A stretch of 64,000 bases of DNA from NCBI GenBank assembly GCA_038206765.1, contig JBBRAM010000021.1:1-64000 (forward strand), given 5' to 3'. The position numbers and the translations under genes are program-made. Below are positions 36,742 to 45,373 of this stretch, in pieces. This DNA comes from UKL13-2 sp038206765. Lineage in GTDB: Bacteria > Pseudomonadota > Gammaproteobacteria > Burkholderiales > Usitatibacteraceae. A model generated the notes under the pieces. It saw nothing but the letters and a program-made list of their open reading frames with translations, ran no database searches and was not told the DNA's origin. Position 1 is the first letter of the stretch. Each line of letters opens with the position of its first letter.

Positions 36742-36823
36742 CATCGGCGTTTCAACGACTCAAAGGGCTGAGAACGGTGTTCGACCAGGATAATTTTAAA
36801 CTTCTGCAACAGGAAGCAAAACT

Positions 36824-37027
36824 ATGAACGCGCAAAATAAGCCAATCCCGAGCCCGGAAACGCAGGCGACGCTTGATTGCCTGCATCAGGCGGTGACAAA
36901 GGCGCTGGCACGCAAACAGAGCTTAGGCCAGTACGCCATTGTATGGTCTGATAATGGCCCTGTTGCGGTAGGTACAGACGCGCCTATTGAACTGGTCTCG
37001 CCGAAGAAAGCCCCGCTTAATTTTTGA
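36824..37027 (+). CDS. Small hypothetical protein paired with an HTH gene
   Basis: 67 residues, no signal or membrane segment. It has a helical N-terminal half (CLHQAVTKALARKQSLGQYAIVW) and a short beta-type tail. A ribosome-binding site (AACAGGAAG) precedes the ATG. The end is close to the following XRE gene, 41 bp to its preferred start. The pair could be a small toxin-antitoxin-like unit, or a simple two-gene operon. I recognise no family. Confidence 0.6.
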   Translation: MNAQNKPIPSPETQATLDCLHQAVTKALARKQSLGQYAIVWSDNGPVAVGTDAPIELVSPKKAPLNF

Positions 37028-37068
37028 AAATTGGAATTTTTAAAACCAACCGCTCGAAAGCCGACAAC

Positions 37069-37401
37069 ATGATTAGCGCCGAAAAGAAAGAACGCCTCCA
37101 GGCCGCTGGCTGGAAAATCGGTACTGCCAAATATTTTCTTCAATTGAGCAATGAAGCAGCAAAGCTAGTCGAAATCAAACTTGCGCTAGTCACAGCCGTT
37201 AAAAAATCCCGTATCAAAAACAAACTTTCACAAATCGATCTGGCGCAGCGCATGAAATCTACCCAATCGCGTATCGCCAAAATTGAGTCCGCCGATCTAT
37301 CTGTGTCGCTAAACTTAATCGTCCGCACGCTGATTGCCAACGGTGCGACATCGCGTGATATTCGAGCCGCGTTTGCGCTAGATTTAGAGCTTGCGGCTTA
37401 G
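37069..37401 (+). CDS. XRE-family HTH protein
   Basis: 110 residues from the ATG at 37069 (MISAEKKERLQAAGWKIG, the usual family start). An alternative TTG at 37024 overlaps the upstream gene. The HTH is KLSQIDLAQRMKSTQSRIAKIE (written by its core LSQIDLAQRM...STQSRIAKIE), with a VSLNLIVRTLIANGAT tail. This type often sits beside a small partner gene as an antitoxin or autoregulator. The partner here would be the 67-residue protein. No toxin domain is recognisable. Confidence 0.8.
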   Translation: MISAEKKERLQAAGWKIGTAKYFLQLSNEAAKLVEIKLALVTAVKKSRIKNKLSQIDLAQRMKSTQSRIAKIESADLSVSLNLIVRTLIANGATSRDIRAAFALDLELAA

Positions 37402-37557
37402 CAATATGCGGTCGCGGCGTTTGTTTCCAATAATAGCGAAACTCCTTTACTGGCGTGCCGTTTGCCGCAAAAGGCTTCAAAATGCTCGCCAATACTAGAG
37501 ATGCCAACATTTAGTGCTATAACCAATACAACATTCCAACTGAAAGCAGCCTGATTC

Positions 37558-37865
37558 ATGGCCACCGCCAACAAAAAGAAAAACGACTCCACCGCCAACA
37601 TTGGTTTCGAAGCCAAGCTCTGGCTCGCCGCCGACAAGCTGCGCAACAACATGGACGCGGGCGAATACAAACACGTTGTGCTCGGCCTGATTTTCCTCAA
37701 ATACATCTCGGATAGCTTCGACGAGCACCACGCCAAGCTGATCGATGGCAAGGGTGAATACGAAGGCGCGAACCCTGAGGATAAAGACGAATACCTCGCC
37801 GCCAATGTCTTCTGGGTGCCCAAAGATGCCCGCTGGCCGCAGCTACAGGCGGGTGCCAACCTGTC
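37558..37865 (+). pseudogene. hsdM: Truncated hsdM (type I restriction methyltransferase, N-terminus only)
   Basis: The first ~102 residues match HsdM: FEAKLWLAADKLRNNMDAGEYKHVVLGLIFLKYISDSF, then EYLAANVFWVPKDARW. The SAM-binding and NPPF/Y catalytic parts, some 400 residues, are missing. After about 37860 the same frame loses all similarity, and HsdS-like sequence begins in another frame. So a deletion joined hsdM to hsdS, and no functional methylase remains. The start codon and leading sequence look intact, so the ORF may still be translated as an inert fusion to 38064. Confidence 0.85.
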
Positions 37866-38330
37866 GGCCTCGACGTCGCCACTGCCGCACTCTTTCCGGC
37901 CGTATTCGAAGAATCAGAACTTGGACACCTTCCAAATGGCTGGACTGCGGGAAAACTTGGTGACATCGGCACGAATTCCCGGCGAAGCGTCAAACCAAGC
38001 GACATTGCAGCAAACACGCCATACATTGCGTTGGAACACATGCCAAGGCGTTGTATCGCGCTAGACGATTGGGATGAATCCGCCGACGTTGCCAGCGGCA
38101 AGTCCGCGTTTAAGAAAAGCGAAATTCTTTTCGGTAAATTGCGCCCCTATTTTCATAAAGTTGGCGTCGCCCCGTTCGATGGCGTCTGCTCGACTGACAT
38201 CCTCGTTCTCGCGCCGAAAAGTTCCGAGTGGTTTCTTATCGGCAAATTACCTGTCCTCCGACCTAGAGGAATTGGAACAATGTTGGTCAGTTTATTCGGG
38301 GGTAATAGCCAACCCTCATTTCCTTACTAG
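37866..38330 (+). pseudogene. hsdS: hsdS fragment (type I specificity subunit)
   Basis: In the frame of base 37866 the translation reads like the HsdS centre: ATAALFPAVFEESELGHLPNGW, then YIALEHMPRRCIALDDW, ILFGKLRPYFHKVGVAPFDGVCSTDI and KSSEWF. Similarity ends near 38235. The N-terminal target-recognition domain and the C-terminal remainder are missing. No hsdR is in the window. Together with the hsdM piece it is the scar of a lost type I restriction-modification locus. Confidence 0.82.
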
Positions 38331-38339
38331 AGAACCATC

Positions 38340-38996
38340 ATGCTAAAAATCTGGGGTCGCCTCACTTCCGTCAACGTACAAAAAGTCGTCTGGTGCGCCG
38401 ATGAACTTGGGCTGGCATACGATCGTATCGAGGCGGGCGGTAAATACGGCGTGGTGAGCACGCCCGAGTATCGCGCCATGAATCCGAATGGCCTGATACC
38501 GGTGATTGACGATGACGGCTTTGTGCTCTGGGAGTCGAATGCCATCGTCCGCTATCTCGCGGGCCGCTATGGGGAGGGCGCGCCATCCACACTACCGGCG
38601 CCATCCACGCCACCCCCGCTGTGGCCGACCGATGCGCACACGCGCGCCAATGCGGATCGCTGGATGGATTGGCAGGCGGTGTCATTTAATCCCGTCATTG
38701 GCCCCGCGTTTATCCAGCTGGTACGAACGCCTGTTGAGCAGCGCGACCTGGCGGTGGTTGAACATGCGCGCGTTGAAGCCGAAAAACGCCTCGCGATCTT
38801 GGATGCGCAGTTGGCAACGCATGCGTTTGTGGCGGGGGCGGCGTTTACGATGGGTGATATCGCGTTGGGCTGTTCGGTTGATCGCTGGTACAAGCTGCCG
38901 ATTGCGCGCGAGGCACATCCCAATGTGGAGCGTTGGTATCAGGCGCTGCGCGAGCGCGCAGGTGCGCAGCAGGTGTTGGGGTTGGTGTTGGCTTGA
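38340..38996 (+). CDS. Glutathione S-transferase family protein
   Basis: 218 residues. An N-terminal thioredoxin-like domain (MLKIWGRLTSVNVQKVVWC, NGLIPVIDDDGFVLWESNAIVRYLA with the glutathione-binding E-S pair) is followed by a helical domain (GAAFTMGDIALGC). GSTs conjugate glutathione to electrophiles or act in reductive detoxification; the substrate is not clear. A Pro/Ser/Thr insert APSTLPAPSTPPP (about residues 81-93) between the domains is encoded by a short DNA duplication, in line with other repeat insertions in this window. Confidence 0.92.
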   Translation: MLKIWGRLTSVNVQKVVWCADELGLAYDRIEAGGKYGVVSTPEYRAMNPNGLIPVIDDDGFVLWESNAIVRYLAGRYGEGAPSTLPAPSTPPPLWPTDAHTRANADRWMDWQAVSFNPVIGPAFIQLVRTPVEQRDLAVVEHARVEAEKRLAILDAQLATHAFVAGAAFTMGDIALGCSVDRWYKLPIAREAHPNVERWYQALRERAGAQQVLGLVLA

Positions 38997-39506
38997 TGTG
39001 GTTGGATGGTTGAGCGTATGTGTGGACGTGTGTATAAATGAATGTGCAAATAAATTCTGAACTTGGGATTTAAGAAATCTAAGGCGGCAAAACCGACGCC
39101 GCCTTCAGCCGCGCATTCCGCCGCGAATTCGGCGTGCCGCCCGCCGCCTGGCGAAGGACCCACACCACGCCCATGGCCGAACACGCTGATGGGTTGGCGT
39201 AAGGCTGGTAGTTGGTTCTACCGACTGAACGTAGTGTGCGCGCGGCAGATTTGCCAGAATGTTTTGGCAATTGGCTAGGCGCTGCTAACTTCACCAGCTA
39301 CTTTGTGTTTTAAGAAGCCGACCTTCGCTGGCTTTTTATAAAATTTCTGGCGTAAAAATCCAAAAAGAAGCAGTTTTATATTGTTGTTGTATGCAATATG
39401 CATATAGCATATATAATGGAAATTGCAGGTTTAATCTCATTGATGTATGCTATACGCATATACCATATATTTTTGTGATTAGACTTTAGGTGAAGCTAAA
39501 TCTGCA
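38997..39506 (+). other. Intergenic stretch before the HTH/nucleotidyltransferase pair
   Basis: About 510 bp. Small frames near 39063-39294 on both strands have no support. A weak hairpin with a T run lies near 39315-39341. From 39360 on it is very AT-rich and holds two 26-bp repeats, listed separately. Confidence 0.5.
39389..39470 (+). repeat. Two 26-bp direct repeats, probable operators of the downstream pair
   Basis: Copies at 39389-39414 and 39445-39470, 56 bp apart, share GTATGC.ATA.GCATATA.CATATAT with three mismatches. Each has a palindromic core (ATATGCATAT in the first). The second ends 36 bp before the start codon, so the pair likely brackets the promoter of the downstream operon. 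Confidence 0.75.
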
Positions 39507-40097
39507 ATGAATTCAAATCAACATTCACTCGGTTCAGCGGCCCCCAAACGGGCGAAGAGCGGGCAGTGGTCATTGAAGCCGCAAGATCTTGTTGTGGCGT
39601 TAAAACTCGTTGTCCAGCACGGACGGCATGTCACATATGCTGAGCTTGGCAAGCAGCTTCGCTTATCGCAGTTTGAAGCGCACGCGGCAGTGAAACGGCT
39701 GGTCGCCGCGCGGCTGGTTACTGAAATTGATGGTGAGGTACAGCCGATATTAGCGTCGCTCAAAAATTTCATTTGCTACGGTGCGCCTTATGCGTTCCCG
39801 CCGGTTCGCGGTGAGATGACGATTGGTTTCCCCACCGCCTACGGCGTCAGCCCTTTGAAAGATAAAGTCTTATTCGCAGATGTGAACCCGCCTGTTTGGC
39901 CTAGTGCTGAAGGAACTGTACGTGGGATGACGTTGCTGCCGTTATATGAACGCGCGCCGTTGGCGGCAAAAGAAGATGAAGATTTGTACGAGTTGCTCGC
40001 GCTGTTCGATGCGCTGCGTATTGGACAAAAACGTGAACAAGAACTGGCGATGCGTGAAATTGCAGAGCGGTTTGAGTTCTTTGCGGCTGCAACTTAA
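39507..40097 (+). CDS. Winged-helix DNA-binding protein, partner of a nucleotidyltransferase
   Basis: 196 residues. An N-terminal helix-turn-helix (VTYAELGKQLRLSQFEAHAAVKRLV, about residues 43-67, given by its key hydrophobics) is followed by a domain with GYPTAYG-like GFPTAYGVSPL and PVWPSAEGTVRG motifs, and an acidic helical end. It starts with a good AGGTGAAG site and is followed after 6 bp by the nucleotidyltransferase gene. By analogy with AbiE systems the HTH protein would be the antitoxin and autorepressor, acting on the 26-bp repeats. The similarity is in layout, not in clear AbiEi sequence. Confidence 0.75.
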   Translation: MNSNQHSLGSAAPKRAKSGQWSLKPQDLVVALKLVVQHGRHVTYAELGKQLRLSQFEAHAAVKRLVAARLVTEIDGEVQPILASLKNFICYGAPYAFPPVRGEMTIGFPTAYGVSPLKDKVLFADVNPPVWPSAEGTVRGMTLLPLYERAPLAAKEDEDLYELLALFDALRIGQKREQELAMREIAERFEFFAAAT

Positions 40098-40103
40098 TCC
40101 AAT

Positions 40104-40817
40104 ATGAACAATCCCATCACGACCGATGAACAAAATTTGGCGATGCTCATGACCGTAGCAGCGACCTTGGGCGGGCTTCGCGAGTCGCTGGTGTTCGTTG
40201 GCGGCTGCGCAACAGGGCTGCTCGTCACCAATGTACGCGCGCAACCGATTCGCATGACCGACGACGTTGATTTGGTTGCGCATGTTGTCTCACGGCAGGA
40301 ATATCACGAACTGGAGCAAAAGTTTGAAGCGCTAGGATTCAGACACGATATGCGCGCGGATGCGCCGATTTGCCGTTGGATTTGTCGGGACATCACCGTC
40401 GATCTGATGCCGACGGAGCGGGGTATCCTAGGGTTTCATAACATTTGGTATCCGCTTACCGTTGAAACGGCGCTGACCGTATTGTTGCCTAACAATATGC
40501 ACATAAAATTGATTGCTGCGCCGGTATTTTTAGCAACTAAGCTGGAAGCGTTTTACGGACGGGGCAACAACGATTTTATGGCCAGCCACGACCTCGAAGA
40601 CATTATTACCGTGATCGATGGGCGGGAATCACTATTGGACGAGATTGTCGCTTCACCTGTTGAGCTACGCAATTATCTTTCGGCCCAATTGTCACAACTT
40701 CTTCAGACTCGCGATTTTGTCGATGCCTTGCCCAGTCAGCTTCCCGCAGACCGGGGTAGCCAAGCGAGGCTACCCGGTTTGAAAAATAAACTTAAAACAA
40801 TCGCGGGCTTGATCTGA
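40104..40817 (+). CDS. Nucleotidyltransferase (DNA polymerase beta-like superfamily; possible AbiEii-like toxin)
   Basis: 237 residues. The nucleotidyltransferase core is visible: LVFVGGCATGLLV (GG motif, about 30-42), MTDDVDLV (about 53-60, metal DxD) and ITVDLMP (third carboxylate, about 95). A helical C-terminal half contains FLATKLEAFYGRGNNDFMASHDLEDI, a pattern found in AbiEii/MenT-type proteins. These transfer nucleotides to tRNA or other targets and arrest growth unless restrained. Its gene follows the HTH gene by 6 bp. The assignment as a toxin is inference from fold, pairing and accessory context. Confidence 0.78.
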   Translation: MNNPITTDEQNLAMLMTVAATLGGLRESLVFVGGCATGLLVTNVRAQPIRMTDDVDLVAHVVSRQEYHELEQKFEALGFRHDMRADAPICRWICRDITVDLMPTERGILGFHNIWYPLTVETALTVLLPNNMHIKLIAAPVFLATKLEAFYGRGNNDFMASHDLEDIITVIDGRESLLDEIVASPVELRNYLSAQLSQLLQTRDFVDALPSQLPADRGSQARLPGLKNKLKTIAGLI

Positions 40818-40897
40818 TTTGTGCCGTCGCCTTTATCCCCTTTAACAAGGCAAGTGGCAGAGCAAACAACGAACAATGCTGAATCGCAAAAGGCAAA

Positions 40898-41218
40898 TTA
40901 CGACTTAACATCGACATCCGGAATCACGGCCTTCACGCCGTGCATTTTTTGAACGGCCGTGGCAATTTCAACTAGTTGCGGGCCATCTTTGACAGAGCCG
41001 GTCAGCGTAACTTCGCCGCCCTTGACAGCAACTTTGACATCCTTGGCGTGCATCTTGGCCAATTCAGCGCGGACGGCATTGGCAAGGATGACATCTGGGT
41101 TCGGGGCAACGGCCATTTTGACTTCCGGCACTGGGCCAATTTGGGTAACTTTCATGTCGGCACAGGCGGACAAGGATGCAGCGATGGCAAGGGCTAGTGT
41201 AAGGGCGCGAGCGTTCAT
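40898..41218 (-). CDS. BON-domain lipoprotein
   Basis: 106 residues. A lipoprotein signal (LALAIAASLSACAD, lipobox LSAC) precedes one BON domain (DVILANAVRAELA ... KVAVKGGEVTLTGSVKDGPQLVEIA, cited by its ends) of the OsmY type. BON proteins bind membranes or polymers and help envelope stability under stress. It is single, leftward, and convergent with the nucleotidyltransferase gene. Confidence 0.88.
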   Translation of the reverse strand: MNARALTLALAIAASLSACADMKVTQIGPVPEVKMAVAPNPDVILANAVRAELAKMHAKDVKVAVKGGEVTLTGSVKDGPQLVEIATAVQKMHGVKAVIPDVDVKS

Positions 41219-41779
41219 GGGCGTTCTTTCGTGATGGATGTTGATTGGAGATCGACTGTAAATTCAAAACAACGATGATTGTCGCGATTGAAGTTTGCAG
41301 ATTTATGACAGGTGCCTTTATTCCGGGATACATCCATTCGCGGAAACGCTGATTGCGTCGAAATGTTTATTCCACCAGATTCAATTGTTACGACCAAAAG
41401 AAGTCTCGGCGGCGACGCATACCAACTGCGCAGCAAGCAATGCAACAAGTCACGTTACCGGCAACGTAGCGGGAATGCGGCGCCAACATGCCCTGAAAAC
41501 GCAGCGATTTTGACAACCCAGCCCATCACAGGCATTCTACGGTTGCGCATTTAACTTGGTGCGCTTGTTGACTTTCATGGGGGCGGTAAGCGAAAAACGA
41601 CGCGGGCAAATGATCGCGATGCCTAAAATATAAAAACGGTCTATCGGTATGCGGGCATGCGGGGCGCTGGCTTTAGCAAATTGTGGCAACGCCTTGATAC
41701 CCGCAACACCTCAACACCATGCCTCAACACCATGCCTCGACACCATGCGTTGATACCATTGGGTAACAGGGAGAGCAAG
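41219..41779 (+). other. Intergenic stretch before the amine oxidase
   Basis: About 560 bp. It contains the repeat at 41710-41761 close to the amine oxidase start, and no convincing gene. Confidence 0.5.
41710..41761 (+). repeat. 13-bp tandem repeat (four copies)
   Basis: CTCAACACCATGC twice (41710-41735), CTCGACACCATGC (41736-41748), then a diverged copy. It ends 18 bp before the amine oxidase start, next to the ribosome-binding site. Confidence 0.88.
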
Positions 41780-43435
41780 ATGAAAGTTGGATTCGATCCG
41801 TCGCTTTGTTCAGTTTCTGCCGTACATTCGTTGACTGCATCAACCCCCATCATCACCCGCCGCGCATTCATCACGCGGATCGCCCAGACTGGCGGCGCGG
41901 CAGCGGCGTGGGCGGCACTGGACGCGCTCGGTGCCACGCCGTTGGCCATCGGCGCCGATCACCAATATCCGGGCCCGCCCGCCTTGCCCGCAGGCATCGG
42001 ACGCGGTAAAAAAGTCACGATCATCGGCGCGGGTATGGCAGGCTTAGTGAGTGCTTACGAGTTGGGCAAGGCAGGTTTTAGCTGCACGATTTTGGAAGCC
42101 CGTTCGCGCCCTGGTGGACGCAATTGGACCATTCGTGGCGGCGATAAAATCGTGCAAACCGATGGCTCTCAACAGGCGCTTTGGCCAACGGCGCCGCATC
42201 TTTATTTCAATGCCGGACCCGCGCGGATTCCGCATCATCACCATGCTGTTTTGGATTATTGCAAGCAGTTTAATGTCCTGCTTGAAATCATGATGAACGA
42301 CAACCGAGCCGCGCTGTTTCAGGACGATGCCGCGTTTGGCGGCAAGCCTGTTCAAGCCAAGCAGGTGATTAACGATATGCGCGGCAATTTGAGTGAATTG
42401 CTCGCAAAGGCGATGTCGGGCGGTGGACTTGATGGCGCCTTTAGCAAAGAGGATCGCGAGCGTTTGTCGGGAACGATCAGCGCATTCGGCGATTTAAAGG
42501 CCGACGGAAAATACGCCGGCAGTGATCGTGCGGGCTTTATTACGCCTCCCGGTGCGGCACTCGCGGTCGGCAAACATCGCGAGCCGCTGTCGTTGAGCGA
42601 ACTACTAAAATCGGATTTTTGGCAATTCAAAGCGTCATTCGGCGAGGGTCCTGAGCAGTCATCCACGATGTTGCAGCCAATCGGTGGCATGGACCAAATT
42701 CCGCGTGCTTTTGCCAAACGCCTGGCAAAAGTGATTCGCTACGATTGTGTGGTCGATGAAATTCGCAAAACGGTCAACGGCGGCAAGGACGGCGCGAAGG
42801 TTGTATTCCGCCAAAGTGGCCGTGCCGCCACAATGATCGAGAGTGATTTTGTGATCTGCACCATGCCTTTACCGGTGTTGGCAAAAGTGTCGAATGATTT
42901 AGCGCCGGAATATAAAAAAGCGATTGCCGAATGTGCCTATTCCAAGCCAGCGAAAATTGCGTTTTACACGCCGCGCCGGTTTTGGGAAGAAGACAACGCC
43001 ATCTACGGCGGCATGTCGTGGACGACACGCGAGATCACGCAAATACTGTATCCGTCGCATGGCATTCGCAGCCGCGATGGCGTGCTGGTCGGCTCGTACA
43101 CCTTTGGCCTTGCCCCCGGCGACGATATGTCGCAGTTCAGCGTCCAAGATCGGATTGCCAAGGCGATTGCCTCCGGTGAACGCATTCACCCGGGCTACGC
43201 GACGATGGTCAAAAACGGCGTGAGCATCGCTTGGCCGAATGTACCGCACAACCTGGGCGGCTGGGCCAGCTGGACGGACGATCAGCGCGCCACCTCGTAT
43301 CGCACGCTGCTTGCGCCCGATGGCGCTATCTATCTGGCAGGTGAACACTTGTCGTATGTGACCGGCTGGCAAGAGGGCGCGATTCTTTCTGCGCATCGCG
43401 CCGTTGAGATGATCGGCAAGCGCGTCCAAGCCTAA
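41780..43435 (+). CDS. Tat-exported flavin monoamine oxidase
   Basis: 551 residues from the ATG at 41780, which has GGGAGAG 7 bp upstream. The frame is open to 41657 through repeat-derived codons. A Tat signal (ITRRAFITRI, twin arginines 27-28, then a hydrophobic Ala-rich core) precedes the FAD site IIGAGMAGLVSAYEL and EARSRPGGR. The C-terminal FAD motif is YLAGEHLSYVTGWQEGAILS. Family members oxidise amines, polyamines or amino acids with O2, giving imine, H2O2 and later aldehyde and ammonia. The Tat signal places it in the periplasm with folded FAD. It is followed after 33 bp by an exported RidA, which fits imine clearance. Confidence 0.92.
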   Translation: MKVGFDPSLCSVSAVHSLTASTPIITRRAFITRIAQTGGAAAAWAALDALGATPLAIGADHQYPGPPALPAGIGRGKKVTIIGAGMAGLVSAYELGKAGFSCTILEARSRPGGRNWTIRGGDKIVQTDGSQQALWPTAPHLYFNAGPARIPHHHHAVLDYCKQFNVLLEIMMNDNRAALFQDDAAFGGKPVQAKQVINDMRGNLSELLAKAMSGGGLDGAFSKEDRERLSGTISAFGDLKADGKYAGSDRAGFITPPGAALAVGKHREPLSLSELLKSDFWQFKASFGEGPEQSSTMLQPIGGMDQIPRAFAKRLAKVIRYDCVVDEIRKTVNGGKDGAKVVFRQSGRAATMIESDFVICTMPLPVLAKVSNDLAPEYKKAIAECAYSKPAKIAFYTPRRFWEEDNAIYGGMSWTTREITQILYPSHGIRSRDGVLVGSYTFGLAPGDDMSQFSVQDRIAKAIASGERIHPGYATMVKNGVSIAWPNVPHNLGGWASWTDDQRATSYRTLLAPDGAIYLAGEHLSYVTGWQEGAILSAHRAVEMIGKRVQA

Positions 43436-43468
43436 TTTTTAGACGACTAACAACAAAAAGGAATGCAC

Positions 43469-43969
43469 ATGAACAATACCCAACGTTTTATTTCTGCGCT
43501 GGCGGTTGCTGTCTTGGCCGGATTATCGATCAACGCGAACGCACAAACCGCTGTCAAACGATTCGGCTCCGAAAAAAGCATTATCGCCAGCGCCATTTGG
43601 GCGGGCGATACGCTCTATGTTTCCGGCCAACTGCCCGCGGCAACGGTGCCGACTGATCCCGCCAAAGGTACCAAAGCCATCATCGAAGGTGACACCAAAG
43701 CGCAGACCGTCAACACACTCAATGTCATCCAAACCATCCTAAAAGAGCATGGCTTGGGCATGGGCGATATCGTACAAATGCGGGTCTATTTGGTGCCCGA
43801 TATGACCACCGGCAAGCTCGATTTTGCCGGCATGAACGAAGCCTATAAGCAATTTTTCGGTACCAAAGAGCAGCCGAACAAACCCGTCCGCGCAACGATT
43901 CAAGCAGGGGCGCTGGTGGTGCCAAATGCGCTGGTAGAAATCGAAGTGGTGGCGATCAAATCAAAATAG
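43469..43969 (+). CDS. Exported RidA-family protein (imine/enamine deaminase)
   Basis: 166 residues. Start 43469 is chosen because AAAGGA ends 6 bp upstream; the ATG at 43463 directly follows that site. A Sec signal (FISALAVAVLAGLSINANA, cut about residue 25) leads a RidA/YjgF domain: IWAGDTLYVSGQLP, EHGLGMGDIVQMRVYL, KPVRATIQAGALVVPNALVEIEVVAI. The arginine of the RidA active site is in PVRATIQ. Most RidA proteins are cytoplasmic, so an exported one beside a periplasmic amine oxidase suggests imines made outside the cytoplasm are hydrolysed there. The pairing is inferred from order and signals. Confidence 0.88.
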   Translation: MNNTQRFISALAVAVLAGLSINANAQTAVKRFGSEKSIIASAIWAGDTLYVSGQLPAATVPTDPAKGTKAIIEGDTKAQTVNTLNVIQTILKEHGLGMGDIVQMRVYLVPDMTTGKLDFAGMNEAYKQFFGTKEQPNKPVRATIQAGALVVPNALVEIEVVAIKSK

Positions 43970-44220
43970 CGTTGGTGCTAAATAGATGCTGAAAACACCG
44001 AAGAATCGTTAGGTCACTTGCTTGGTTGGCAAACGCTGCTTTGGTAAACGCTAGGCTGGGCGGGCATCTTGAGGCGTTTCCGCTGGCGGTTTCCTGCCGA
44101 TAGGAGGTCTCGTTCTTGGAAAAAATCACAACGCTTGTGAAATAACAAACATCAATCGTTGTCGTTAATTGCGCCAAAAAGGGTTTAAATATCCCTATCG
44201 AAACCGATGAGGAATGACAT

Positions 44221-44601
44221 TTGAACATCTTTACTGAATTCAAACTTTCAACCGGAAAAAACTGTGCGTTGATACGGATCCGCAATGATTGGATTCCGAA
44301 CTATTATCTGCTTGCCTTCCCCAAAGTACAGGGCGAACCATCGCCAAGTGAAGTGACGGAAATGCTGAACATGGGGATCAAGCGCGGTCAGCAGCTTGCC
44401 TTTGATGCCGTAGGTGATCGCGAGGCATTTACGATTTTATATTCAGGCTACAGCGCCCGCCGCGAAAAGGGCTGGCATGTGCATATTGTGTTACTCGGCA
44501 ACCGTTGGAAAAAGGCGTGGCTGTATCTCATGTTAGCCGGCAAAAATGTGTTGCAGGCATTGAGTTTGCGGAAGGACGACGCACCAAGGCTGGAAAATTA
44601 G
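44221..44601 (+). CDS. Hypothetical protein with HxH motif
   Basis: 126 residues, no signal peptide. It contains GWHVHIVLLGNRWKKAW (about residues 84-100), whose HVHIVLL resembles an HIT-type His-x-His strand, but the full HIT triad is not seen. The start is a TTG at 44221 with AGGA 8 bp upstream. It ends 1 bp before the next start, so the two are co-transcribed. I recognise no family with certainty. Confidence 0.65.
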   Translation: MNIFTEFKLSTGKNCALIRIRNDWIPNYYLLAFPKVQGEPSPSEVTEMLNMGIKRGQQLAFDAVGDREAFTILYSGYSARREKGWHVHIVLLGNRWKKAWLYLMLAGKNVLQALSLRKDDAPRLEN

Positions 44602-44602
44602 T

Positions 44603-45250
44603 ATGGAGATCATCTCGCGTTTTATGGCGCCACGGTGCTGGGAGCAAATGGTAGCGGCGCTTGGTTTGCAGAATTCAGCGACAACGGACATCGCTTATCG
44701 GGACGTCACCGCTGCCTATGCAGAGCCGCAGCGTTTTTATCACACCGCCGTTCATATCGAAGATTGTTTGGCGAAATTGAATGCGTCTAAATCGTTGGCT
44801 GAATATCTTGCTGAAGTTAAATTCGCACTGTGGTTTCATGATGCCGTTTACAAGCCCTATGCCGCTGGAAACGAGGCCAGTAGCGCGGCTTGGGCACGCA
44901 CGATTTTGCTCGATGCTGGAGCAAGTGGCGGACAAATAGAACGTATTGATGATTTGATAATGGCTACGCAACATGCGGTTGCAGCATCCACGCAGGATGC
45001 AAGGCTTCTTGTCGATATTGACCTGTCTATTCTCGGCGCGAATGTTACCGACTACGAAGTGTTTGAGAAAAACGTCCGCAAAGAATACCGTTGGGTGCCG
45101 TATTTCCTCTATCGAAAAAAACGCGCTGAGATCTTGCAATCATTTTTGGATCGCACAACTATTTACAATAATGATTTTTTTATCGATCGATATGAATCGC
45201 GGGCGCGGATGAATCTGCAAACGGCGGTCAAAAAATTAAGTTCGCATTGA
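44603..45250 (+). CDS. HD-superfamily metal-dependent phosphohydrolase (COG4339-like)
   Basis: 215 residues. The HD-type signature is spread along the protein: FYHTAVHIEDCL (about 46-57), ALWFHDAVYKPYA with the HD pair, MATQHA and DIDLSILG. The pattern fits predicted metal-dependent phosphohydrolases of uncertain substrate, sometimes mislabelled as receptor-like. It is the second gene of a two-gene unit with the hypothetical protein before it. Confidence 0.82.
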   Translation: MEIISRFMAPRCWEQMVAALGLQNSATTDIAYRDVTAAYAEPQRFYHTAVHIEDCLAKLNASKSLAEYLAEVKFALWFHDAVYKPYAAGNEASSAAWARTILLDAGASGGQIERIDDLIMATQHAVAASTQDARLLVDIDLSILGANVTDYEVFEKNVRKEYRWVPYFLYRKKRAEILQSFLDRTTIYNNDFFIDRYESRARMNLQTAVKKLSSH

Positions 45251-45373
45251 TTGGCAACCTACTGCGCCGCTACCGTTGCTTCCGGCGACCAACGCACCCG
45301 TTTGTGAAGTTGGCAGAGGGATATGTTTGAAAATCCCTCTGCCGAATCGCAAATGACTGCGTGATTGACTTTG

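Noticed and set aside
39063..39294. Small overlapping frames on both strands after the GST gene
   Set aside because: No start signals or family match; probably chance frames in GC-rich sequence.
44084..44220. Possible riboswitch or terminator before the TTG-start hypothetical gene
   Set aside because: No stable hairpin with a T run or recognisable conserved core could be found by eye.
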